This document shows, in pieces, positions 1 to 5,647 of a stretch of DNA of 6,786 nucleotides. The stretch comes from DATLCI01 sp046714215 (GTDB lineage: Bacteria; Acidobacteriota; Terriglobia; Terriglobales; Acidobacteriaceae): positions 1 through 6,786 of the forward strand of contig JBKKBM010000108.1 in NCBI GenBank assembly GCA_046714215.1, given 5' to 3'. Each line of letters opens with the position of its first letter. The first letter of the stretch is position 1. The translations under genes were made by a program, and so were the position numbers. Below the pieces are notes generated by a model. That model ran no database searches, was not told the origin of the DNA, and was given only the letters and a program-made list of their open reading frames with translations.

Positions 1-615
1 CTCGAGCAATATCCGGTGGTGGATAGTGAACAACGCCAGTTCCAGCCGGTCTGAGACACCGATCTTGTCATACACATTCCGCAGATAATTCTTGATCACT
101 TGCTCGGTCGTTCCTAGTTTCACCGCAATCTCTTTGTTTTTGTAGCCCTGCACGATCAGCGCGACGATCTTCAATTCCTTCGGGGTCAGCCGGTCGCGGA
201 CGCGTGCACCCACCGCGTCGCTCTCCTGCACCTCGGCTTCAACGACCACGTCCTGCACCCACGATTCGCCCTTGGCGACCTTGCGCACGCAATCCACCAG
301 CGCCTGCCCGCTCACGTTGCGGTAAATGACGCCGGGAATTCCCTGGTTGATAAGATGTTTCACATCGTCGTTGGAATCGGCGACGGCGATCACTCGGGTC
401 TTGTTCTTGCGCGCCACTTCACAAAGATGGGGCAGGTCAGCCTTCAGGCTGTCGGCAAAGATGAGCACGCCCGCGCGGAAATTCGTCAGCGCCATCTCCA
501 GCTTGTCCTTGGAATCGGCCTGAGCGACGATGCGAAAATCGTCCTCCACAGCCAGCACCTTGGCTGCGCCCGCCCGGAAGATCGCCTGATTGTCCGCTAA
601 AATGATCTTCAACAT
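1..615 (-). CDS. NarL/LuxR-family response regulator, degenerate receiver (3' end cut by window)
   Basis: Two-component-type DNA-binding regulator. The 205 visible codons run from an ATG at 615 past the left edge without a stop. The N-terminal receiver-like domain (about residues 1-118) begins MLKIILADNQAIFRAG, where NarL-type receivers usually have ADDH. A LuxR helix-turn-helix covers about 140-203, with LTPKELKIVALIVQGYKNKE and a GTTEQVIKNYLRNVY recognition region, followed by KIGVSDRLELAL. The HTH is fully typical, so DNA binding is a confident call. The receiver is odd. The usual phospho-acceptor column falls at Ala54/Asp55, the conserved Thr/Ser is Ala79, the conserved Lys is Arg99, and the loop after Asp55 is short. 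It may act without phosphorylation. The ATG lies 9 bases after the stop of the PilZ gene, so the two are probably co-transcribed. The SD is weak (GGGA). The product is probably only slightly longer than what is visible. Confidence 0.92.
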   Translation of the reverse strand, partial: MLKIILADNQAIFRAGAAKVLAVEDDFRIVAQADSKDKLEMALTNFRAGVLIFADSLKADLPHLCEVARKNKTRVIAVADSNDDVKHLINQGIPGVIYRNVSGQALVDCVRKVAKGESWVQDVVVEAEVQESDAVGARVRDRLTPKELKIVALIVQGYKNKEIAVKLGTTEQVIKNYLRNVYDKIGVSDRLELALFTIHHRILLE

Positions 616-624
616 CGGTCCCGT

Positions 625-948
625 TTATTTCTTCCGTACAAACTTGTATTGGTCGATCACGCACGCTACCCCGGCTTTGCGCTGCTTGGCTTTGCCGGAA
701 TTGCTGATGCGGACGACGCGCCCTTTGCACACGATCTCGACGTCAGTATCCGTACCCGCAACTTCCGCCGGCAGGGAGATGTCGAACTCGATCTGGGTCC
801 CCACCTCAAGGTCGGCATCGGCCTCGATGTAGACGCCCGCAGCGCTGACGTCGGCCGTCTTGGCCAGTTTTCCCTTGGCCGCCTTCTTGCCACGGATGGT
901 GATAGGCAATGACAAAGGAAACCGTTTGCCTGTACGCAGGTCTGCCAA
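625..948 (-). CDS. PilZ-domain protein (putative c-di-GMP receptor), TTG start
   Basis: Single PilZ domain of 107 residues. PilZ domains bind cyclic di-GMP and change the activity of a partner. Both signature parts are visible: RxxxR as RTGKR at residues 5-9, and [D/N]xSxxG as DVSAAG at 33-38. Beta-rich sequence follows (GVYIEAD, TQIEFDISLP, EIVCKGRVVRI, AGVACVI). I chose the TTG at 948 because a near-perfect AGGAGGGG sits 5 bases upstream of it, and because PilZ domains commonly begin just before the RxxxR motif. A longer reading from a TTG at 990 is open but has no SD and would place this strong SD inside the gene. No other domain or membrane segment is seen, so the protein is probably a cytoplasmic adaptor. 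Nine bases downstream begins a LuxR-type regulator, suggesting that c-di-GMP binding and transcription control are coupled. That coupling is inference. Confidence 0.88.
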   Translation of the reverse strand: MADLRTGKRFPLSLPITIRGKKAAKGKLAKTADVSAAGVYIEADADLEVGTQIEFDISLPAEVAGTDTDVEIVCKGRVVRISNSGKAKQRKAGVACVIDQYKFVRKK

Positions 949-953
949 AATAA

Positions 954-961
954 CCCCTCCT
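954..961 (-). promoter_or_regulatory. Strong Shine-Dalgarno deciding the PilZ start
   Basis: The minus strand reads AGGAGGGG, then five bases (TTATT), then TTG. This near-consensus site at normal spacing is the reason for preferring the TTG at 948 over the upstream TTG at 990. Confidence 0.75.
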
Positions 962-1082
962 GGGGGCAGTTCGCTTGTGGGGGAGCGCAAATGGGTTTAT
1001 ATCACGAACAAACCCTCCCGTCCTATAGGGCAGGGGGCTTAGAGAGGCCGGCAGTAGAGCGTGAGGTGACTTGAAAGAAGTC

Positions 1083-1129
1083 GCCCCGGACAGGTCGGGG
1101 AAGGCGCTGCCCGGGGCTTCGTGGAGCGC
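1083..1129 (-). other. Hairpin-rich 3' region of the small-membrane-protein operon
   Basis: The gap between the DUF3618-like gene and the PilZ gene (949-1154) holds no gene. It contains several inverted repeats. CCCCG at 1084-1088 pairs with CGGGG at 1096-1100 (7-base loop). A competing 7-bp stem pairs GCCCCGG at 1083-1089 with CCGGGGC at 1111-1117. GCGCT at 1104-1108 pairs with AGCGC at 1125-1129. A further small hairpin, GACTT/AAGTC, lies at 1068-1082. On the minus strand the CCCCG hairpin is followed by a pyrimidine-rich CTTCTTTC, not a true T-run. It could be a weak terminator or an attenuator-like leader for the PilZ gene. The evidence is structural only. Confidence 0.3.
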
Positions 1130-1154
1130 TAACCGGGCGGCTTCAGGTGAACCC

Positions 1155-1391
1155 CTAGCGACGGCGCCAGTTGGGCTTCAGATCAAACAAGAGGCTCGCG
1201 ACGAGGTAGCCCACACCCAGTCCCAGAACAGCCATCGCCCCGGAAGCAGGCAACATGTACTGGCGGGCGTTGGCGTTCACATCGAGGCGGCGGCGCACCG
1301 CGCCCCGCAGGTCTTGCACGGATTCATGCAGGTGGCGACGCTGTTCCGCCGCCCGGCTTTCCAGCAAGTCGATCGATTGTGGATTCGTCAT
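1155..1391 (-). CDS. Small membrane protein, DUF3618/YqjK-like
   Basis: Protein of 78 residues. Residues 8-44 are a charged amphipathic helix with the pattern seen in DUF3618 proteins (RRHLHESVQDLRGAVRRRLD, then NARQYMLP). One transmembrane segment follows at about 48-69, and the tail is short and basic (KPNWRRR). The helix-then-anchor layout fits a peripheral/inner-membrane protein with its N-terminus in the cytoplasm. The biochemical role is unknown. Its ATG overlaps the stop of the upstream holin-like gene in an ATGA arrangement, so translational coupling is likely; a GAGGG SD lies just upstream. It is the last gene of a three-gene set resembling yqjD-yqjE-yqjK of enterobacteria. Sequence identity to YqjK itself is not claimed; the match is by size, topology and position. 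Confidence 0.72.
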   Translation of the reverse strand: MTNPQSIDLLESRAAEQRRHLHESVQDLRGAVRRRLDVNANARQYMLPASGAMAVLGLGVGYLVASLLFDLKPNWRRR

Positions 1392-1804
1392 GACGCCCTC
1401 GCTTCATTCTTGATCCAGAGTTGATCTTGTTTCAGGACTTTCAGGGTGCGGTCCGGCACCACGCCTTCGGCTGTGAGTTGTTTGCTGCCCATCCAGGCGA
1501 GCGCGCCCCCGATAATGCCGTAGAGCAAGGTGACCGCGCCTGCGCCCAGGGCCCAGGCATAATCGCCGCCGATGAGAGCGGCCGCCCCTGCCACCAGCCC
1601 AAAGGTGAAAGCAAAGAATGCCGCCACCAGTAGTAAGGCGCCCGCGGCCATCAGGGGCAGGGCTGACTTCCATCCCTCCCATTTGTCGATCAGTTCCGCG
1701 CGCAGCAACTCCATGCGCGTGGAGATGAAGTCGCGCAACTCGTTCTTGATGTCATGGAGCACGGTTTGCAGTGATTTTGCCTCTTGATAGATATGGTCAG
1801 CCAC
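1388..1804 (-). CDS. Holin-X/YqjE-like membrane protein (Phage_holin_3_6 type), GTG start
   Basis: Protein of 138 residues. An amphipathic helical N-terminus (ELRDFISTRMELLRAELIDK, about 22-41) is followed by two long hydrophobic segments, about 48-78 and 82-106, and a cytoplasmic tail with PDRTLKVLKQDQ at 117-128. This layout, including the P-x-R-T-x-x-x-L-K-x-D tail, is characteristic of the 'putative actinobacterial holin-X, superfamily III' family, which includes YqjE-like proteins. Despite the name, chromosomal members outside prophages have no demonstrated lysis role. The start is GTG at 1804, supported by GGAGGGG five bases upstream (1810-1816). The start overlaps the 3' end of the preceding gene by 8 bases and the stop overlaps the next gene by 4, so the three genes form one translationally coupled operon. 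Confidence 0.82.
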   Translation of the reverse strand: MADHIYQEAKSLQTVLHDIKNELRDFISTRMELLRAELIDKWEGWKSALPLMAAGALLLVAAFFAFTFGLVAGAAALIGGDYAWALGAGAVTLLYGIIGGALAWMGSKQLTAEGVVPDRTLKVLKQDQLWIKNEARAS

Positions 1805-2213
1805 GGTTTCCCCTCCATGCGCGAACGCCCGCGCCTAGTAACACTCCCGCGATGCCGGCCGCCGCGATCACCGCCAGCGGGCGCGCCTCGGCGCATTGTT
1901 TGGCGCGCCGCAATTGCACTTGCGATACATCGCGTAGTTGGCCAAACTTTTCCTGAGCCAACTCTCGGGAACGGTCGCGAGCTGTGCAGTAGAGGTCGTC
2001 AAGCGACTCGCGCATATGCTGAACGCGGTCCAGGGCGCGGTCGCGCGCGTCGCGGACCACGTTCATGCTCTCGCCTAAGCGGTTGCCCACTTCGGTGGCC
2101 ACGTCGTTCAACACGGCGCTGGAGTCATGAGCGGAGACTGATTGATCGCTGGGCGATGAAGGATAGGTGGAAAAATCCGGTATGTCGGAACTGGTGCGGA
2201 TAGGCGCTCCCAT
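1797..2213 (-). CDS. DUF883/YqjD/ElaB-like tail-anchored coiled-coil protein
   Basis: Protein of 138 residues. A Ser/Pro-rich, probably disordered N-terminus (1-30) is followed by a long charged helix (about 33-108, with DVATEVGNRLGESMNVVRDA and similar) likely to form a coiled coil. A C-terminal anchor ARPLAVIAAAGIAGVLLGAG lies at 110-129 and ends in a basic RAWRGNRG. A helical body plus a glycine-rich C-terminal anchor with a terminal Arg-rich end is the plan of the DUF883 family. In E. coli the members YqjD and ElaB are tail-anchored inner-membrane proteins reported to bind ribosomes in stationary phase. Whether this homologue does so is unknown. It is the first gene of the operon; the ATG at 2213 has a perfect AGGAGG (2219-2224) at 5-base spacing. 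Divergence from the enterobacterial proteins makes the family call moderate. Confidence 0.72.
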   Translation of the reverse strand: MGAPIRTSSDIPDFSTYPSSPSDQSVSAHDSSAVLNDVATEVGNRLGESMNVVRDARDRALDRVQHMRESLDDLYCTARDRSRELAQEKFGQLRDVSQVQLRRAKQCAEARPLAVIAAAGIAGVLLGAGVRAWRGNRG

Positions 2214-2218
2214 GTGTT

Positions 2219-2224
2219 CCTCCT
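2219..2224 (-). promoter_or_regulatory. Consensus Shine-Dalgarno of the three-gene operon
   Basis: AGGAGG on the minus strand, five bases before the ATG at 2213. It fixes the start of the DUF883-like gene. Confidence 0.7.
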
Positions 2225-2235
2225 AAAAGAATTTG

Positions 2236-2316
2236 TTACGTAAAAGCAGTTGGGCCCGGGGACGGCCTATAGAAGAGGTTGGATGTACGCCGAGCAGTGG
2301 GTGTTGACTGCTGCTC
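2236..2316 (-). other. Intergenic region between kinase and DUF883-like gene: palindrome and hairpin
   Basis: The 127 bases from 2214 to 2340 hold no gene and should carry the operon promoter. I see a perfect 8-base palindrome TTACGTAA at 2236-2243, 22 bases before the start codon. I also see an inverted repeat GAGCAG (2292-2297) / CTGCTC (2311-2316) just past the kinase stop. It lacks a T-run on either strand, so it is a poor terminator. No convincing minus-strand -35/-10 pair is recognisable. Confidence 0.3.
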
Positions 2317-2340
2317 AGAAAGGGGTGATATGAGCCGAGA

Positions 2341-5001
2341 CTAGTCTTCGAGGAGAGTACCGAACACTTTTCGCCCGGCCAGCGCATTGCGGAAGCTGAA
2401 CAGGGCCATCCCTAGAAGCAAGGCTACGATGGCGGCGGACTGCGGCCAATACCAGGCGTCAGCGTGGAAATCCAGCGGAGTCGTCCACAGCAACAGGGCG
2501 GCCAGGGTGGCCACGGACAATGAGAGGGGCCCGACCCGGGTGAGCAAGAAGAAGCTGACGATGGAACTGACGGTGTTGTAGACCAACGCAAACGGGCCGC
2601 TCAGATGCTGATCGACGGCCACTCCGGATGCCGATACGACGAAGATGGCCAAAAAGACGACCCAGGAACGGCGAAAGATGCTCTGCACCAAGGCGAGCAA
2701 GAAGAGAACGGCCAGACTCATGAGCGGCGTGGCGCCCACGATGAACATCAGTACCGTCGCCCATGAGTTCACAGTGACTACATGACTCAGCGGTACCACG
2801 CCTGAAGCATTGATCCACCACGGCAGGGCGACGAGACCGTAGGCGACAACGGGAAGGGAGCAACCGGCTACCAGACCGATAAGGACATCGCGGCCCACGC
2901 GAGGATCACTCCAGCGTCCTTCCATCACGCGCATCCATGAGACCAGTAACTCTGGAGTCTGGCGTCGCGTGAGCGGCTCCATGGCGATGTAACAGACCCA
3001 TACGACCAGGGCACAGAGAGCCGCCAGCCCCAGGCGACTGGCGATCTGCACCACGATCTCGACCTCGGGGTGGTAGCCGCCCACCGAGAGGAGCGCCAAC
3101 GCATTGCACAAGCCGACAAAGACCGCGAGACGGAGAGCGCCCCTGGTGTCGCTGCGGCCAAGCCGCAGATTGCGGCGGGCCATCAGCCCCGCAATGACGG
3201 GCACCACACCGAAAACCAGAAACACAAAAATGATCACGATCACTTCAATCGCCCGATCCGCCGTCGGGAGCCGGGTGGCGGTTTTCCCCCAGGCGAAGGT
3301 GATGTCGAACGCGATAGGGCGTCCGCGAAATGCAGCGGCGGAAACCTGCACCGGCATGCCTCCCCAAACACCTTCCCATTCCGCGCGCTCGTCAAACGCA
3401 AAGGGAGGGACGTCCTTGGGTGGGAGCGGCTTGAGACTCGCGAGGTCAAGGTTCGTCTGCGCGAATAGCTTGCTCCAATCTACGCCGGAGGTCTTGGCGC
3501 CAGTCGGTTCTTGGCTGGGAGGGACCGCCGCGAAGGAAAGCAGGTGGCCGTGCCCATCCAGCAATACGGAAACCATGCCAGGAGTGTCCATCGGCAGATC
3601 ATAAGCATTCACACCGCCAAGCGGGTTAGGGTCGATCATCGACTCCGGGCTTTGCCGGTAGGCAAAACGATGAGGCCCGGGATCCGCGGAGGCGAGATTG
3701 CGATAGCGTTCGGGAGAGGGATCGTGCATCGCGCTGTAGCGTAGTTGCCTGGTGGAGAGCATCATCCAAGCGCGCTCGGCGGGAGGCTCGGGGTAGCCGA
3801 ACATCTTGGCCAGCTCTTGGGCTCGGTCCGCCAATGCATCCGGCGATTTCACGTTGGGGGCGAGGCCGAAGGTCGTAGCCTTCCGCGCCAGCGGAATGAG
3901 CAGCGCCATCGCCACGACGATCACGAGCAGGGCTGCTGCTGCAGCCGGCGGTGAGATGCGCGCCTCTTCGCCGCCCGCCGCTGCCACTAATTCCGGAGAA
4001 GGTGTCTCGCCCGCTGCGATGGCTGCCATCAGCGGGTCCCCGCCCGGCAACGCCGCCGCCAGTTGCAGCGCGCTGGCGGGTCGTTTTTTGGGATCCTCTG
4101 CCAGGCAACGCAAGATGGCGTGCTCGACGGCTGGATCTGTATCCGCGCTCAACGACGAGGGCAGCCGCGCCATCCCTTCAGCGCGACTACGCCGTAACTC
4201 CGCCACCGACGCGCCTTCAAAGACGCGCTTGCCCGTACAAAGTTCGTAGAGAACCAGTCCCAAGGCGTAGATGTCGCTTTGCTGCGTCGCCGGTTGACCC
4301 GCGAGCTGCTCGGGAGACATATACGCCGGCGTCCCGGCGAATTCACTCGTCGACTCCGCTGTAGTCACGGCCAGGCCGAAGTCGGTGATGCGCGCCTTGC
4401 CGCGCCCATCGATCATGATGTTGGCGGGCTTCAGATCGCGATGTAGCACTCCGCGGTCATGCGCCGCGGCGAGTCCAGCGCAGAGCTGGCGCGCGATCTC
4501 GAGCGCCTTGTCCGGCGGCAGCCGCCCGATCCGGCGGAGCAGGGAAGCCAGGTCTTCGCCGTCAATGAACTCCATCGTCAGGAACTGTTGGCCCTGCCAC
4601 TCGCCAACATCGTACACGCGGCAGACGTTGGGATGTGACACCTGACGGGCATTGCGGACCTCCGCGTGGAAGCGTTCCAATATGCCGGGATCACGCTCGA
4701 AAGAAACGGGCAGGAACTTCAGCGCCACCGGGTGGCCGAGCTTCAGGTCGTCGGCGCGATAGACCTCACCCATGCCGCCGCGTCCCAGCAGGGCAACGAT
4801 GCGGTACCGTCCAGAGAAGATAGCACCCGGAGCGAAGCCAGTCGCAGAGGATGAGCTAGTCGACACCGGCTTGGTCACTGCGCCTGTACCCGCGCCATCC
4901 ATCGTGGCCATCTGGGAGACGGAACTGACGGGCTGGCCGCACGCCGCGCAGAAGCGCGCCGCCGCATCTGACTCCAAGCCGCATTGCAGACATTTGCTCA
5001 G
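2341..5001 (-). CDS. Zinc-ribbon Ser/Thr protein kinase with multi-pass membrane C-terminus
   Basis: Hanks-type kinase of about 886 residues (numbering from the CTG at 5001). A zinc ribbon, Cys4/Cys7 (CLQCG) and Cys18/Cys21 (FCAACG), precedes a linker. The kinase domain covers about 67-318: glycine loop GRGGMGEV 73-80, Lys95, alphaC Glu114, HRDLKPAN 187-194 (an RD kinase), DFG 207-209, and SPE 229-231. All catalytic residues are present, so it should be active. A transmembrane segment at about 353-372 is followed by an outside region of about 210 residues, then seven or more hydrophobic segments between about 584 and 870. This plan is familiar among acidobacterial kinases. Sensing by the external or membrane part is inference. 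Start: TTG at 4977 is the conventional reading but removes the first Cys pair. CTG at 5001 (MSKCLQCG) with AGGGG upstream restores the ribbon. A stop lies in frame at 5023-5025, so no earlier start exists. Confidence 0.9.
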   Translation of the reverse strand: MSKCLQCGLESDAAARFCAACGQPVSSVSQMATMDGAGTGAVTKPVSTSSSSATGFAPGAIFSGRYRIVALLGRGGMGEVYRADDLKLGHPVALKFLPVSFERDPGILERFHAEVRNARQVSHPNVCRVYDVGEWQGQQFLTMEFIDGEDLASLLRRIGRLPPDKALEIARQLCAGLAAAHDRGVLHRDLKPANIMIDGRGKARITDFGLAVTTAESTSEFAGTPAYMSPEQLAGQPATQQSDIYALGLVLYELCTGKRVFEGASVAELRRSRAEGMARLPSSLSADTDPAVEHAILRCLAEDPKKRPASALQLAAALPGGDPLMAAIAAGETPSPELVAAAGGEEARISPPAAAAALLVIVVAMALLIPLARKATTFGLAPNVKSPDALADRAQELAKMFGYPEPPAERAWMMLSTRQLRYSAMHDPSPERYRNLASADPGPHRFAYRQSPESMIDPNPLGGVNAYDLPMDTPGMVSVLLDGHGHLLSFAAVPPSQEPTGAKTSGVDWSKLFAQTNLDLASLKPLPPKDVPPFAFDERAEWEGVWGGMPVQVSAAAFRGRPIAFDITFAWGKTATRLPTADRAIEVIVIIFVFLVFGVVPVIAGLMARRNLRLGRSDTRGALRLAVFVGLCNALALLSVGGYHPEVEIVVQIASRLGLAALCALVVWVCYIAMEPLTRRQTPELLVSWMRVMEGRWSDPRVGRDVLIGLVAGCSLPVVAYGLVALPWWINASGVVPLSHVVTVNSWATVLMFIVGATPLMSLAVLFLLALVQSIFRRSWVVFLAIFVVSASGVAVDQHLSGPFALVYNTVSSIVSFFLLTRVGPLSLSVATLAALLLWTTPLDFHADAWYWPQSAAIVALLLGMALFSFRNALAGRKVFGTLLED

Positions 5002-5016
5002 GGGGCCCCTGCGTGT

Positions 5017-5071
5017 TCTGGGTTATTCGAAACCCGTGTGCTCTGGGTTATCCGAAATGGGTTATCCCAAA
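5017..5071 (-). repeat. Three-copy GGGTTAT-type repeat upstream of the kinase
   Basis: On the plus strand TCTGGGTTATTCGAAA (5017-5032) recurs 25 bases later as TCTGGGTTATCCGAAA (5042-5057), one mismatch in 16. A third shorter copy, TGGGTTATCCCAAA, lies at 5058-5071. The first copy also forms a dyad, GGGTT/AACCC (5020-5024 with 5031-5035). The array ends 16 bases before the proposed kinase start codon, so it lies in the leader or promoter. It could be an operator or an mRNA element; no known regulator is recognised. Confidence 0.6.
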
Positions 5072-5081
5072 GAAAGAGAGA

Positions 5082-5096
5082 CGCGATTCTATCGCG
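5082..5096. promoter_or_regulatory. Perfect dyad CGCGAT-TCT-ATCGCG upstream of kinase
   Basis: Six-base perfect arms around a 3-base centre, 80 bases before the kinase start. The size and symmetry fit a dimeric repressor or activator site. On the minus strand it also contains TAGAAT (5091-5086), which could be a -10 element, but no matching -35 is seen. It is unassigned. Confidence 0.35.
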
Positions 5097-5144
5097 CCCC
5101 CCGGGAAGGAAGCACCCTATTTCTTCGATCACGCGTGCGCTCGG

Positions 5145-5191
5145 CCGCAGCGGTCTGTTCTGCGGTCTATCTGCGGAGTACAGTTCTCCGC
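5145..5191. repeat. Short GCGG-led repeats and hairpin in the kinase/tRNA intergenic region
   Basis: Three consecutive units start with GCGG at 5150, 5162 and 5173; the first two share GCGGTCT. CCGCAG (5145-5150) can pair with CTGCGG (5160-5165), and GCGGAG (5173-5178) with CTCCGC (5186-5191). Nothing else is recognisable between 5097 and 5229, and no gene is supported there. Confidence 0.35.
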
Positions 5192-5229
5192 TGACGCTTC
5201 AAGCGACCGGCCACGTGCTTGTGCTAACC

Positions 5230-5235
5230 TAATAT
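5230..5235 (+). promoter_or_regulatory. Candidate -10 of the tRNA-Leu promoter
   Basis: TAATAT lies 14 bases before the mature 5' end of the tRNA, a suitable distance for a tRNA promoter -10. The following C/G-rich stretch resembles a stringent-type discriminator. No good -35 is present at 16-18 bases, so this is a weak call. Confidence 0.35.
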
Positions 5236-5249
5236 TTCCTCGTCCTTTC

Positions 5250-5337
5250 GCCGGGATGGCGGAACTGGCAGACGCAGCGGACTCAAAATCCGCCGGGCCT
5301 TGCGCCCTTGGGGGTTCGATTCCCCCTCCCGGCACCA
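5250..5337 (+). tRNA. tRNA-Leu (anticodon CAA), CCA encoded
   Basis: Class II tRNA of 88 bases. The acceptor stem GCCGGGA (5250-5256) pairs perfectly with TCCCGGC (5327-5333), then discriminator A and an encoded CCA (5335-5337). The anticodon arm GCGGA-CTCAAAA-TCCGC gives anticodon CAA, reading UUG codons. A long variable arm (GGGCCTTGCGCCC region) and T arm GGGGG-TTCGATT-CCCCC confirm the leucine class. The 3' half of a tRNA is a classic attachment site for tyrosine recombinases, and an integrase remnant ends 46 bases downstream. Confidence 0.97.
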
Positions 5338-5369
5338 CAAACAAAGCACTTAGAGACGCTTACGGTGCA

Positions 5370-5393
5370 GTTACAGTGCAACTTCACTGTAAC
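5370..5393. repeat. Perfect 9-bp inverted repeat between tRNA and integrase end
   Basis: GTTACAGTG (5370-5378) and CACTGTAAC (5385-5393) surround a 6-base spacer, 33 bases past the tRNA and spanning the integrase stop codon. It may be a recombinase arm-type binding site or a hairpin ending the integrase message; no T-run follows on the minus strand. Confidence 0.45.
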
Positions 5394-5647
5394 AACTGAT
5401 TTACTACAACACTGTGAGCCTTGCGTTTCGTCTCGGCCACAGCCGATCCGTACACGTTCATAGTGGTTGTGATCGAGGCATGACGCATCAATTCTTGCTG
5501 AACTCCCATCGGCGTATTGGAGTCACCCAGCAGTGATCGGTACGTATGCCGAAGCGCATGCCAGCCAATACTTCCGATCCCAACTCGCACTGCCGCTGGA
5601 GTCAACCAGTTTTGCTGCAAGCTGCGGCCAGGGAAGGGCTTTGCAGC
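5384..5647 (-). pseudogene. Tyrosine recombinase (phage integrase), C-terminal fragment
   Basis: The open frame of 87 codons after a stop at 5648-5650 carries only the last part of the catalytic domain. It contains HALRH (the H-x-x-R box), then LMRHASI (the second conserved His) and the nucleophile Tyr in TTTMNVYG. The upstream part, including the first catalytic Arg and the DNA-binding N-terminal domains (normally some 200-300 residues), is absent. The flanking sequence is instead dnaB-like in another frame, so the gene was truncated by a deletion ending near 5640-5650. A short reading from a TTG at 5620 exists but would not give a functional recombinase. The C-terminus faces tRNA-Leu, the usual layout for an element integrated there. 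Confidence 0.85.

Noticed and set aside
649..912. Plus-strand frame opposite the PilZ gene
   Set aside because: Shadow of a PilZ domain with both signature motifs; no ribosome site.
1022..1029. CCTATAGG shared in part with 2266-2272 as a common promoter element of two operons
   Set aside because: The match is only seven bases and palindromic, there is no -35 at either place, and its distances to the starts differ (about 75 and 53 bases).
1404..1682. 92-codon minus-strand frame inside the holin-like gene
   Set aside because: Gly/Arg-rich frame-shifted shadow of the membrane protein, with no SD or recognisable motif.
1388..1804. Holin as part of a phage lysis cassette
   Set aside because: No endolysin or spanin is nearby. 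The neighbours form a YqjD/E/K-like chromosomal set, and the phage debris lies over 3 kb away.
1784..2203. 139-codon plus-strand frame opposite the DUF883-like gene
   Set aside because: Arg/Pro-rich antisense translation. The minus-strand gene has a perfect SD, a membrane anchor and operon overlaps.
3070..3604. Long plus-strand open frames opposite the kinase
   Set aside because: They are antisense to a convincing 886-residue kinase. Their translations are Arg/Pro/Ser-rich with no domain pattern, as expected from GC-rich shadow frames.
5017..5191. CRISPR array
   Set aside because: Only two or three short imperfect copies with unequal 25- and 14-base spacing; no spacers of constant length and no cas genes.
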